Source: Actinomycetes bacterium (lineage in GTDB: Bacteria; Actinomycetota; Acidimicrobiia; Acidimicrobiales; Acidimicrobiaceae). Taken from it: a DNA stretch of 50,057 nucleotides. Made by a program: the position numbers and the translations under genes. The DNA lies in NCBI GenBank assembly GCA_021785255.1, contig JAJYGA010000142.1, positions 1 through 50,057 on the forward strand, read 5' to 3'. The notes beneath the pieces are model-generated. The model did no database searches, was not told the origin of the DNA, and saw only the letters and a list, made by a program, of their open reading frames with translations. How positions within the stretch are numbered: position 1 is the first letter of the stretch; the number at the start of each line of letters is the position of its first letter. Positions 34,892 to 43,638 of this stretch are shown one piece after another.

Positions 34892-35950
34892 ATGTGGCTA
34901 ATAGATACAGAACGAGAAGCAAAAGTTAAGATGTAGAATTCTTTAGTCTTCAAACGTCGGTGTTCTACAAGAACGTGCTACACCACGGGCACACTGTAAC
35001 TGTCTGAAACCAGAGCCAGGTTGTCAGGTGTGTGTGGGAGGAGGTAAGCCAGAAGTCGTGACGCTTGTTTCAGATCATGCGATGTTATTGATCTGTAGTC
35101 AACTTAGATTTTGGTTGCAGGCGACAACATCGTTTGCAGTTGTCCGTGCATGAAATGCGCGATCTATTACCTTGACGGTGCTACCAATGCAGGTTTATCT
35201 GGTGTGCCTTTAGCCCCAAAGATGATCTAGATGCAAAAGATGTTCAGAATTACGTTCCAGCCGTACATGGATGGCTCCTTTCCCATAACTGTGGCGTACC
35301 AAAGGGCGGTGTTTTATTGTGACTTCCATAATGTCTTGTACGGATTAGCACGCCTTGGTGTCGTGGCGCATTACTGAAAAAGTGCATGGAGATCGTCTGA
35401 AACTGTAGTTTGGTTAAAGCCTTTTCGTGGTGCGCTAAGGGCTACGCGCTTCTATGACGTGCACCCTTGAGAACTCTGTCTGTGTCTGGCATTGTAGGTA
35501 GTGATGTGCAAATTGAGTTGCTCAGCCTGCGACATGGGACAAGTCTGCGACGTTGTTAGATTGGCAGCCGTTTTCAAAACCACTTCACTGTAGTAATGTT
35601 CAGATTCATCTATTTGTAACTGCATTTTCGAAAGCAAGACTAACTGATCTTGAACGGATCAAGATCTGATATCAGTCGATGGTTAGCTGTATATTTGCTG
35701 ATGTGATTCGATTATGGAGGAACAGACGAGGTTCAGATGTGGAGTGTTCTTGCAGATCTTGTCTTTGAAGTCTGAAGCGGATCAGATGGCAGTTCGTTGG
35801 GTTTTCGATGAGTTCGTTTGCATATCGCGATTGAAGCGCGTAGGAAATCAAGAGTTAATAAATATGTATGATCATCAGGTTGTCTGACGTTAATACATGT
35901 GATAGATTTGAGACGATATTTCAGTATCAAGATATGGAGAGGGATGGAGC
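34892..35950. other. About 1 kb without recognisable genes upstream of the transport operon
   Basis: No reading frame here shows a recognised family; the longest readable pieces (for example a 48-codon frame at 35231-35377) have no matching motif. There is no tRNA-like or CRISPR structure. The last 100 bases should contain the promoter of the solute-binding protein but no strong consensus is visible. It may be decayed sequence separating two functional blocks. Confidence 0.4.
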
Positions 35951-37552
35951 ATGCGAGTTGGTGTTGAGTTCCGATGGTCACGTTTTTTAAGTGGAAGACT
36001 TGGGATGATGTCTAGGTTTCTTACGCGTATGAGAGGTGTGATCATAGCCGGTGCCGCAATGTCGCTGGTATTGGCCTCCTGCGGAGCTAGCACGAGTGCT
36101 AGCTCTTCTACTACGGCAGTATCTACTGCCCCTAAAACCTTGGTTATCGATCAATCCAATTCTCCGGCAACACTGGATCCGGGACTGCAATATGACAGCG
36201 ACAGTGTTGCTGTTTATCGCAACATCTTTGACCAACTTCTCAGGCGTAATCAGAGCACAATGAAGATCGTACCGTGGGTGGCGACCTCTTGGAAGAACGT
36301 GAATCCGACTACTTGGATTTTCAATATTCGTAAAGGAATCAAATTTACCAATGGCATGCCACTAACCGGAGCGGATGTGGCATTTAGTATCAACAGGATT
36401 CTCAGTCCGAGTTTTGCGAGTCCCCAATTTGCTAACTTTAGTGTAATCCAAAGTGCAACTGCGAAAGGACAAGTCGTAACGATCGTCACGAAGGCGCCAT
36501 CGGCTACGCTTTTGACCTATCTCACTACGTTGAGCATAGTTCCTGAGCAGTATGTGCAACAGGTCGGGAATCAGGCCTTTGACCTGCATCCAATTGGATC
36601 TGGGCCCTACAAGTTAGTGAAGTGGGTACAAGGGAGCGAGGTCTTACTTGCAGCCAATAATAGTTATTGGGCAGGGAAACCCCCCTATCCATTTGTAGAG
36701 TTTCGTACCGTTCCAAATGCTGCCAGTCGTGTTGCTGATCTGCAGTCCGGAGCTGCGGACATTGCCTTGACCTTGAGCCCTGACAATGCAGCACAACTCA
36801 AAGGTAGCACGGGAATAAAGGTGATTGCGGATCCTACGGAGGCTGTTGCTGATCTGTATATGAACTCTCTTCAGGGGCCGACCCAGTCGCTTCAAGTTAG
36901 GAAGGCGATTGCATACGCAATTAATTATTCCTCTCTTATCAAAAATGTAAACCTTGGGTATGCAAAACCCGTCAAGGAGGTTCTGACCCCAGATTCATTT
37001 GGATACACCAATACGGTTCCAGGATTCTCCTACGATCCCGCGAAAGCTAGGCAACTTCTGGCTGCCTCTGGCAATCCCCATCCGTCACTTGTCTTTCCGA
37101 CATCTCCGGCGTTTTCCCCCACGGTAGTCCAAGCGATTCAAGCTGACCTGGAAGCGGTGGGTTTTCGGGTATCCATTGTTACAACAGACCAGCCAACATT
37201 TCTACAGAAAATTCAGTCTCCAGCTCATAATTGGGGACAGATCCGCTACGGCATTTGGAACTGTGGATGCGCAGATGCAGACGGTACGATTTACCCACTG
37301 TTCCATAGCGGCTCGGTGTGGAGTAGCTACTCAAATGCGCAGTTTGATCAGTTGGTGACGGCGGCAAGAACTACTTTGAACACGGCTCAGCGCAAGCAAG
37401 ACTACCGCGAGGCTTTCGCTGTCTTGCAAAAGACGGTACCTGCTGTAGGTCTATGGCAGTACTACGCTATCTATGGCGTAAACAAAAATATCACATGGAA
37501 TCCTGGCCCGCAGGAAACGCTGTTTATCCCCCAAATCCACTGGAAAGGATAG
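35951..37552 (+). CDS. ABC transporter family-5 solute-binding lipoprotein (peptide/nickel type)
   Basis: This 533-residue protein has a lipoprotein signal sequence with the lipobox LASC (modified Cys44) and then the SBP_bac_5 features LVIDQSNSPATLDPGLQYDSD, WVATSWKNVNPTTWIFNIRKGIKFTNGMPLTGADV and RKAIAYAINYS. Family-5 proteins capture oligopeptides, dipeptides, nickel or opines outside the membrane and pass them to DppB/DppC-type permeases, whose genes follow. The first 25 residues are a long basic leader; ATG 36005 is a possible shorter start. The coding region just after the lipobox contains two perfect DNA inverted repeats. Substrate unknown. Confidence 0.9.
   Translation: MRVGVEFRWSRFLSGRLGMMSRFLTRMRGVIIAGAAMSLVLASCGASTSASSSTTAVSTAPKTLVIDQSNSPATLDPGLQYDSDSVAVYRNIFDQLLRRNQSTMKIVPWVATSWKNVNPTTWIFNIRKGIKFTNGMPLTGADVAFSINRILSPSFASPQFANFSVIQSATAKGQVVTIVTKAPSATLLTYLTTLSIVPEQYVQQVGNQAFDLHPIGSGPYKLVKWVQGSEVLLAANNSYWAGKPPYPFVEFRTVPNAASRVADLQSGAADIALTLSPDNAAQLKGSTGIKVIADPTEAVADLYMNSLQGPTQSLQVRKAIAYAINYSSLIKNVNLGYAKPVKEVLTPDSFGYTNTVPGFSYDPAKARQLLAASGNPHPSLVFPTSPAFSPTVVQAIQADLEAVGFRVSIVTTDQPTFLQKIQSPAHNWGQIRYGIWNCGCADADGTIYPLFHSGSVWSSYSNAQFDQLVTAARTTLNTAQRKQDYREAFAVLQKTVPAVGLWQYYAIYGVNKNITWNPGPQETLFIPQIHWKG
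36084..36130. repeat. Two adjacent perfect inverted repeats inside the solute-binding protein gene
   Basis: GAGCTAGCAC-GA-GTGCTAGCTC (36084-36105, ten-base arms) is followed after nine bases by GGCAGTA-TC-TACTGCC (36115-36130, seven-base arms). They encode the flexible Ser/Thr linker after the lipobox Cys. Both have only two central bases, so they may act as cruciforms or binding sites rather than small-loop hairpins. Confidence 0.75.
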
Positions 37553-37658
37553 CTCAAGAGGCAAGAGTCCGAGGGTCTGAGTTCATTGTAAGTACTATGC
37601 CAGACCCTTTTGGACTCTTTGTTGTTGCAACTTGGAAAACGCTGCAGGAAGGAGTCTG

Positions 37659-38990
37659 ATGAGTCCAATTGTTGATCGATGGGGAGAACCGCTAACCACT
37701 CGTCATCGGGATGCAATGGAGCTGTTTTCGGATGGAGTGGAAGCTTTAGCGGGACTCATGGGAGATGTTTTCAACTTTGCTAATTTGGCGATCTCAATTG
37801 ACGAGACGTTTACGCTTTCGTTATGTTTGCAAGCGTATTTGGTGCTGTATGCGATGACCGGCGAAGCCATGAGAACGGCTGGTCAACTGCTTGAACGTAT
37901 TGATGGACTCGGAGAAGTTCCCGACAAACGAACACAGCTTCATGTCAAGGCTTTGCGCTACTGGTCTTGTGGAGATTTCGCGAGCGCTTTAGTCACCTTA
38001 GAGGATCTTTTAAAGATCTGTCCAAGGGACCTATTGGCCGCAAAGGTGGCCCAGGACCTGTGCTTGTTTGTAGGAGATACCGTTGGCCTCCATGATGTGG
38101 CAATACGGGCCCTTGGACAATGGGATAGAGATCTCCCTCGATATGATCTCTTAATGGGTATGCATTCTTTTGGTCTGGAAGAAAATTACGAGTATACCCT
38201 GGCTGACGTTTTGGGCCGCGATGCGCTGGAGATGAATGCCTACAACGTGTACGCTCGCCACTCGGTTGGTCATGTCTATGAGATGGTGGGATCAAAACGA
38301 GAAGGTATCAAGTATTTCCTTTCTTGTGAAGAGAACTGGTCAATGAGCTCAAGTGCAGTGCACATGTGGTGGCACCTTTCGCTTTTGTATTTAGATAATG
38401 GTCAAGATGAAGAAGTATTGGGTCTTTATGATCGTAAATTGTGTGGAAGAGTTCCAGCAACCATGCATGATATTACTGATCGAGCATCTTTACTGTGGCG
38501 TCTTCATCTGCTTGGTCACTCCAATGACGGTCGAATTAAAGATTTGGTCGAGGAGGCTGAAAGTTTTGTTGGAGACTCTGTTTATGTTTTCAACGAACTG
38601 CATCTCGTTCTCGTCTATCTTTTGGCCGGAGACGTCATGGGAGCAGAAAGGGTCATTTTATTCATGAGCAAGAGATCATGTGATGGATATGACGGTCGTC
38701 TTTTAAACGAAGTTGGCATTCCCATAGCAAACGCGCTGGTGGACTTTGCTCAAGGACATTACGAGAGAGCAGCGGTCTCTCTCTGTAGTTTGAAGTACCG
38801 GCTAGTTGAAATTGGCGGAAGCCACGCGCAACGCGATTTTGTTCAAGAGACTGCTATCGTAGCTGCTGCAGCGGCTAAAGATGAGAACCTTGTACTTGCT
38901 TTATCGCACGAAAGGAATCTGGCAAGACCTGATACTGAATCTACCACGAACCGCTTAGTGTCCTCAGGGCGGGCGAAAGCGCGAGAATGA
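37659..38990 (+). CDS. TTC38-type tetratricopeptide repeat protein
   Basis: A 443-residue helical protein with the order of motifs I know from the TTC38 family: TFTLSLCLQAYLVLYAM, LHVKALRYWSCGDFASAL, YDLLMGMHSFGLEENYEYTLA, GRDALEMNAYNVYARHSVGHVYEM and SSSAVHMWWHLSLLYLDNGQDEEVL. TTC38 proteins have tetratricopeptide-like repeats and no known reaction. It starts at ATG 37659 with AAGGAG upstream, 106 bases after the binding-protein gene. Being between a solute-binding protein and its permeases is unusual and suggests a cytoplasmic accessory or sensing role in the same pathway. Confidence 0.8.
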   Translation: MSPIVDRWGEPLTTRHRDAMELFSDGVEALAGLMGDVFNFANLAISIDETFTLSLCLQAYLVLYAMTGEAMRTAGQLLERIDGLGEVPDKRTQLHVKALRYWSCGDFASALVTLEDLLKICPRDLLAAKVAQDLCLFVGDTVGLHDVAIRALGQWDRDLPRYDLLMGMHSFGLEENYEYTLADVLGRDALEMNAYNVYARHSVGHVYEMVGSKREGIKYFLSCEENWSMSSSAVHMWWHLSLLYLDNGQDEEVLGLYDRKLCGRVPATMHDITDRASLLWRLHLLGHSNDGRIKDLVEEAESFVGDSVYVFNELHLVLVYLLAGDVMGAERVILFMSKRSCDGYDGRLLNEVGIPIANALVDFAQGHYERAAVSLCSLKYRLVEIGGSHAQRDFVQETAIVAAAAAKDENLVLALSHERNLARPDTESTTNRLVSSGRAKARE

Positions 38991-39123
38991 TTGTTCGAGA
39001 ATATCGTAGATCTTGTTATAAGAGTCTTCGTTGGAACTACCGTCTCACGATACTACCGGCGTGGATGTCGGGTTTGGGATCGAGAGTTGGTCTTATTGAG
39101 ATTGGAAGGCGGGCCCGTTAGAG

Positions 39124-40056
39124 TTGGGAAGATTTATAGTTCGACGGTTGATTCAAGCGGCACTTTCGCTCTTTGGCGTACTAACTATCGTGTTTTTTGT
39201 AGTGCGTCTTACTGGAAATCCAGTTCGGTTATTAGTACCTCAAAATGCCAGCGCGGCCGACATTGCCAGGCTCACTCATCAATTGGGACTTGATCGCCCT
39301 TTGCTTGATCAGTACGGTACATTCTTGGTAAATATTTTGCATGGTAATTTGGGCTATTCTTACGTACAGAGTCAGCCTGCTTTGGGGATCGTACTGGGAA
39401 GATTCCCAAACACGGTGGAACTTGCCATCTCGGCGCTGTGTTTTAGTCTCGTATTTGCCATTCCGATCGGGTTCTTAACTGCATATTTTCGTGGAAAGTG
39501 GATCGAGAGATTGCTGATGCCGGTTGTAGCCCTCGGTCAAAGTATGCCTGCTTTTTGGAGTGGAATACTTCTCGTATTGGTGTTCGCGGTTCATTGGCGT
39601 ATCCTGCCATCGTCTGGACAAGGTGGAATCAAGGCTTTGATCCTTCCATCGATAACATTGGGAATGATCACATTGGCATCAATTGCCCGTATATCCAGGG
39701 TGTCTTTCTTGGAGCAGCTGAATAAGGATTATGTTAGAACTGCGAGGACTAAAGGGGCCTCGACCGCTCGAGTGATGGTTGTTCATGTTTTTCGAAATGC
39801 CTTACTACCTGTTATTACCATGGTCGGTCTCGAAGCGGCAAACCTGCTTGGAGGAGCAGTGATAACGGAGGAAATTTTTGCATGGCCAGGGATCGGGCAA
39901 CTGACTGTACAATCGGTGCAAAGTAGTGATTTCCCCGTCGTAGAAGCAGTTGTGCTGGTTGCTTCGGCCGTTTATATCCTCACAAATCTTTCGGTGGACT
40001 TGCTCTATGGAATCATAGATCCTCGAGTACGGATTAAAAGGGTAGGATCTCGATGA
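39124..40056 (+). CDS. Dipeptide/oligopeptide ABC transporter permease (DppB/OppB type)
   Basis: A 310-residue protein with about six membrane helices. The N-terminal MGRFIVRRLIQAALSLFGVL and the DPPB family segment GNPVRLLVPQNASAADIARL precede the permease core, in which the cytoplasmic EAA-type loop reads RTARTKGASTARVMVVHVFRNALLP and GAVITEEIFAWPGIGQL. It carries substrate from the solute-binding lipoprotein across the membrane with the downstream DppC-type partner, energised by the two ATPases further on. The start is TTG with AAGGCGGG upstream. Its end overlaps dppC by four bases. Confidence 0.93.
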   Translation: MGRFIVRRLIQAALSLFGVLTIVFFVVRLTGNPVRLLVPQNASAADIARLTHQLGLDRPLLDQYGTFLVNILHGNLGYSYVQSQPALGIVLGRFPNTVELAISALCFSLVFAIPIGFLTAYFRGKWIERLLMPVVALGQSMPAFWSGILLVLVFAVHWRILPSSGQGGIKALILPSITLGMITLASIARISRVSFLEQLNKDYVRTARTKGASTARVMVVHVFRNALLPVITMVGLEAANLLGGAVITEEIFAWPGIGQLTVQSVQSSDFPVVEAVVLVASAVYILTNLSVDLLYGIIDPRVRIKRVGSR

Positions 40057-40937
40057 GTCAGACCAAGGTAGCACCTGATTTTCTCGCTCGATCGACATCT
40101 AGGAAGATGAAGGCTTTCCGACTTAGGAAAGTTCTGCGCTGGTGGCCCCTTTTGATAATTTTGATTGCTCTTGTGGCTGCTGCTTTCCCTTCAGTATTGG
40201 CACCATATAATCCGGATTTGACTAATCTTGCTGCCAGACTCGAAGGTCCGGGCTTCAGATATGGTGCGCAGCACTTCTTGTTGGGAACGGACAGCCTGGG
40301 ACGCGACGTTCTCAGTCGAGTTATATGGGGTGTTCGTCCTTCTGTAGTTGTTGCAGTTGTGGCAGTGCTAGTTGCTGGCGTATCAGGTAGCACGTTAGGC
40401 ATAGTTGCCGGAACCATCGAAGGTGGTGTCGGTACGATTATAATGCGATTTGCCGACATGGTACTTTCGATTCCCTTCTTTTTGCTCGCAATTCTTGTCG
40501 TAGCCGCCTTGGGTCCAAGTTTGGTAAACGTCGTTGTCGTTCTGGCATTGGTGCGATGGCCTATATATGCACGCGTGGCATATGGACAAAGTATCGAGGT
40601 GTCTAAACGGGAGTCAGTTCGTTCGGCCATTGCTCTTGGAGCGAGACAATGGAGAGTGATGAGATATCATATTTTGCCTGAGGTTTTAGCACCGCTGATT
40701 GTAGTAGCGACTTTGGAAGTCGGATCCATGATCGTGTATGAAGCAGCCTTATCTTTTATTGGGCTTGGAACACAGCCCCCAGCGCCAAGTTGGGGTTCAA
40801 TGTTGTCTGAAGGTGAGCAGTACGTATCTACGGCCTGGTGGATCTCCACGTTTCCTGGTTTGGCTCTATTTGTGTTGGCCCTCAGTGTTAATCGACTAGG
40901 CGATTTAATTCGCGATGTCCTTGACCCAAAGAGTTGA
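40053..40937 (+). CDS. Dipeptide/oligopeptide ABC transporter permease (DppC/OppC type)
   Basis: A 294-residue protein with an N-terminal helix (residues 28-50), the FLLGTDSLGRDVLSRVIWGVRPS motif of DppC, and an EAA loop SAIALGARQWRVMRYHILPE followed by FIGLGTQPPAPSWGSML. It heterodimerises with the preceding permease in the membrane. The ATG overlaps the permease stop by four bases. The SDR gene starts 24 bases later. Confidence 0.93.
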   Translation: MSQTKVAPDFLARSTSRKMKAFRLRKVLRWWPLLIILIALVAAAFPSVLAPYNPDLTNLAARLEGPGFRYGAQHFLLGTDSLGRDVLSRVIWGVRPSVVVAVVAVLVAGVSGSTLGIVAGTIEGGVGTIIMRFADMVLSIPFFLLAILVVAALGPSLVNVVVVLALVRWPIYARVAYGQSIEVSKRESVRSAIALGARQWRVMRYHILPEVLAPLIVVATLEVGSMIVYEAALSFIGLGTQPPAPSWGSMLSEGEQYVSTAWWISTFPGLALFVLALSVNRLGDLIRDVLDPKS

Positions 40938-40961
40938 TGAGTGTTTCAAGAAAGGTGATCG

Positions 40962-41750
40962 ATGGTGGAGCAAGTGGGTGAATCTATGGGAAGGGAATTT
41001 GAGTCAAAAGTAGTAGTAATTACGGGTGCAGCGGGAGTTATTGGCACTTGGATTGCAGATGCCTTTGCCGCTGAGGGAGCAATCTTGGTTCTTTCGGATA
41101 AGCGGCGTGACCAACTCGATTCGATGAAAAAAGAGGGAAGATGGGGAGCGTCCGAGGTTTTGATCCATGAAAGTGAACTATCAGATGCTGAGTCTTTGAA
41201 GGACTTGGTCTCTGCTGTTGAAAAACGATGGGGAGCGCCTCATATTCTCGTGAACAATGCGGGGGTGTACCCGCACAGTCCTTTGCTGGAAGTTGAATTA
41301 GAGGAGTGGAATCGCATAATCAATGTCAATCTTACGGCACCATTTGTCTTGACAAAGTCTTTTGCTGGGCTGATGATCGGAAAAGGGATACGGGGTTCTA
41401 TCGTAAATATCCTTTCAGGAGCGTCTCTGACCGTTAGTCGCAACGGTGTCCCTTACTCGGTCTCAAAGGCGGCACTTTTGATGCTGACTCGAGGATCGGC
41501 ACTCGAACTTGCTCCTCACAAGATTCGAGTAAACGGAGTGTCTCCGGGGTTTGCTGCCGGTAGCGAGGTCAGTCCGCTGGACAATGATTACGTGGAGAGA
41601 ATGATTCGTTCGATTCCGCTTGGGAGAATGTCAGGACCAAACGATGCAGCTAGTGCTGTGTTATATCTAAGTTCAGAAAAAGCGTCCTTTATAACTGGAA
41701 CAATGCTATCAGTGGATGGTGGTCGCACGGCGGGCCCGGTGACGTTGTGA
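40962..41750 (+). CDS. Short-chain dehydrogenase/reductase
   Basis: This 262-residue classical SDR has the nucleotide-binding TGAAGVIG near residue 20, NNAGVYP, the catalytic Ser in ILSGAS, Tyr165-xxx-Lys169 (YSVSK), and the C-terminal SVDGGRTAG. It interconverts an alcohol and a ketone with NAD(P)H. Length and motifs are complete. The substrate is not readable. The reading frame overlaps the next gene by four bases, so it belongs to the transport/hydrolase cluster, where it may oxidise a product released from the imported compound. ATG at 40962 or 40986 may start translation. Confidence 0.9.
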   Translation: MVEQVGESMGREFESKVVVITGAAGVIGTWIADAFAAEGAILVLSDKRRDQLDSMKKEGRWGASEVLIHESELSDAESLKDLVSAVEKRWGAPHILVNNAGVYPHSPLLEVELEEWNRIINVNLTAPFVLTKSFAGLMIGKGIRGSIVNILSGASLTVSRNGVPYSVSKAALLMLTRGSALELAPHKIRVNGVSPGFAAGSEVSPLDNDYVERMIRSIPLGRMSGPNDAASAVLYLSSEKASFITGTMLSVDGGRTAGPVTL

Positions 41751-42583
41751 TATATCCGTGGCCTGATGGAAAAAAAATGGCTTGCATCATTAGCTTGGAT
41801 TTTGATGGTGCGACACCGTATCTTTGGAATACTAGACAGAATCCAACAGGTGCTCTTGGTGAACTGGAACTTAGGAGATTCGGTCCACGACAAGGTATTT
41901 GGCGACTGTTGGATCTGTTTAAGTCGTTGGATCTGCGGGTGTCTGTGTACATACCAGGTGCAATAGTCGGGAGCTATCCAGACGCGGTCAAGGCCATCGC
42001 TGAAAATGGTCACGAGATAGGCCTTCACGGCTTCATGCACGAACATATTAGGGATCTTTCAGATGTTGAATTTGCTGTCTCGATGGAAAAGTCCATGTCG
42101 GCTATGGCGAAAGTTGGTATAGATGGACCTTTTGGATTTCGAAGCCCAGCGTGGGATTTAACTGAAAGCGCTCTAATGGTTCTTGAAAGATTTGGGGTCA
42201 GCTATGACAGTTCGCTTATGGGATTTGATCAGCCATATTGGATTTCAAAGATGGTAGAACTGCCGGTACAGTGGCCGCTGGACGACGCGATTTTTTATCG
42301 TTATGTGCCTGGATCTATGTGGCCTCCGGTAAGGGCAGAAGATGTGGTTGGATCATGGAGGCTGGAGTTAGAAGGCGCTAAAAGATATCAATCGTTGTTC
42401 ATGCTTACCATGCACCCTTGGCTCTCTGGGAGAAGCGGTCGTCTGGTAGCTCTAGAAGGACTGTTAAAAGATTACCGAGATGATCCGGAGATTTGGTGGA
42501 CTACGTCTGACGAGCTCGCGCATTATCACAGGCAACGTTTCCCAGAAGGCCCGTTCCACGATATTCGTCTTGGAAGTCCATAG
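41747..42583 (+). CDS. Polysaccharide-deacetylase-fold hydrolase (NodB/PuuE-like)
   Basis: A 278-residue protein of carbohydrate esterase 4 fold: motif 1 SLDFDGATP (an acidic pair around the metal), motif 2 HEIGLHGFMHEH with the metal-binding histidines, motif 3 RSPAWD, and LTMHP near the end. It lacks a signal peptide. This intracellular subgroup includes allantoinase-like PuuE, H. pylori PgdA and cyclic-imide hydrolase, so amide or imide hydrolysis is as likely as sugar deacetylation. The GTG start overlaps the SDR stop; OppD follows two bases after its stop. The call of the fold is firm, the substrate open. Confidence 0.82.
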   Translation: MIYPWPDGKKMACIISLDFDGATPYLWNTRQNPTGALGELELRRFGPRQGIWRLLDLFKSLDLRVSVYIPGAIVGSYPDAVKAIAENGHEIGLHGFMHEHIRDLSDVEFAVSMEKSMSAMAKVGIDGPFGFRSPAWDLTESALMVLERFGVSYDSSLMGFDQPYWISKMVELPVQWPLDDAIFYRYVPGSMWPPVRAEDVVGSWRLELEGAKRYQSLFMLTMHPWLSGRSGRLVALEGLLKDYRDDPEIWWTTSDELAHYHRQRFPEGPFHDIRLGSP

Positions 42584-42585
42584 AT

Positions 42586-43638
42586 ATGCAACCTCTCGAA
42601 GCTAGCACGATGTTTAAAGCGACCAATGATCTGTTGCTTGACGTAGATGAGTTGAGCGTGGGTGTCAACGTTGCGGGTAGGGAAATAGGTGTACTTTCCA
42701 ATGTGTCTTTTAACGTCGGCAAAGGGGAAATTGTAGGGGTCGTTGGTGAGAGTGGATGTGGTAAAAGCCTGACCGCATTGGCGATCATAGGCCTATTGGG
42801 CGACAACGTACGCATTACGGGAGGAACGATAACCCTTGACGGTGAAAGAATATCGTCTTTATCTTCGACTCAAATGCGCAAGATCAGGGGAAGTCGGATC
42901 GGCATGATATTTCAAGAACCGATGGTGGCACTGAATCCTCTCATGAGGGTGGGACGCCAAGTAAAAGAGGTGCTTGTTATTCATGCGATTGGGAATCGTA
43001 AAAGCAGGAAGGCGCGAGTGCTGGAACTATTTAGGCAGGTGGGACTTCCAGATCCTAAGCTGCGATATCGACAGTTCCCACATCAACTGTCAGGAGGAAT
43101 GAGACAGCGTGTCATGATAGCTATGGCTTTAGCAGCTGAACCGAAATTGCTTATAGCCGACGAACCTACGACCGCTTTAGATGTTACAGTGCAAGCACAG
43201 ATCCTTGATCTCTTGGAAGATATTCGTACCAGACTGGGAACTTCGGTTGTGCTGGTCACCCATGACATGGGAGTGGTATCAGAAGTTGCCGATCGAGTGG
43301 TAGTTATGTATGCAGGCCAAGTGGTTGAAAGTGCACCTGTGGCTGAGTTGTTCGAAAATGCACGACACCCTTATTCAGTAGGACTGTTGGGTAGTGTGTT
43401 TGGTTCCAACTTCGAAGAATCCAGCGATGAACTACCGACGATATCAGGCAGAGTGCCTTCTATTGGAGAAGTTCCATCTGGCTGTCCTTTTGAGCCACGA
43501 TGTGAAAACGCGATAGATGTCTGCAGATCGGATAGGCCTCCCGCAGCTTCGGTAGGTACCAATCACATAGTTGCTTGTTGGTCTCCTGTTGAGTTGCCGC
43601 GTATGCGCTTGTTCGGAAAGGGGGTCGAATCGAGTTGA
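42586..43638 (+). CDS. Oligopeptide ABC transporter ATPase (OppD/DppD type)
   Basis: This 350-residue ATPase has Walker A GESGCGKS at residues 54-61, the Q-loop FQEPMVALNP, the signature LSGGMRQRV, Walker B LLIADEPTTALDVT, and the peptide-transporter C-terminal domain with CPFEPRCENAIDVC, whose cysteines resemble the [4Fe-4S]-binding tail of DppD/OppD. It pairs with the following ATPase to drive the DppBC-type permease. The start lies two bases after the deacetylase-like gene, and the stop overlaps the next gene by four bases. Confidence 0.95.
   Translation: MQPLEASTMFKATNDLLLDVDELSVGVNVAGREIGVLSNVSFNVGKGEIVGVVGESGCGKSLTALAIIGLLGDNVRITGGTITLDGERISSLSSTQMRKIRGSRIGMIFQEPMVALNPLMRVGRQVKEVLVIHAIGNRKSRKARVLELFRQVGLPDPKLRYRQFPHQLSGGMRQRVMIAMALAAEPKLLIADEPTTALDVTVQAQILDLLEDIRTRLGTSVVLVTHDMGVVSEVADRVVVMYAGQVVESAPVAELFENARHPYSVGLLGSVFGSNFEESSDELPTISGRVPSIGEVPSGCPFEPRCENAIDVCRSDRPPAASVGTNHIVACWSPVELPRMRLFGKGVESS

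Noticed and set aside
34630-34953. Opposite-strand ORF coding for long Val/Asp/Glu runs
   Set aside because: It is the antisense of the Thr-rich repeat, with no start context or homology.
35231-35377. 48-codon ORF (MQKMFRITFQPYMDG...) upstream of the transport cluster
   Set aside because: No homologue I recognise and no clear ribosome-binding site; too weak to call as a gene.
37553-37658. Short leader ORF (MPDPFGLFVVATWKTLQEGV) ending at the TTC38 start
   Set aside because: Twenty codons with a TGATG overlap could give translational coupling, but there is no supporting ribosome-binding site or conservation visible.
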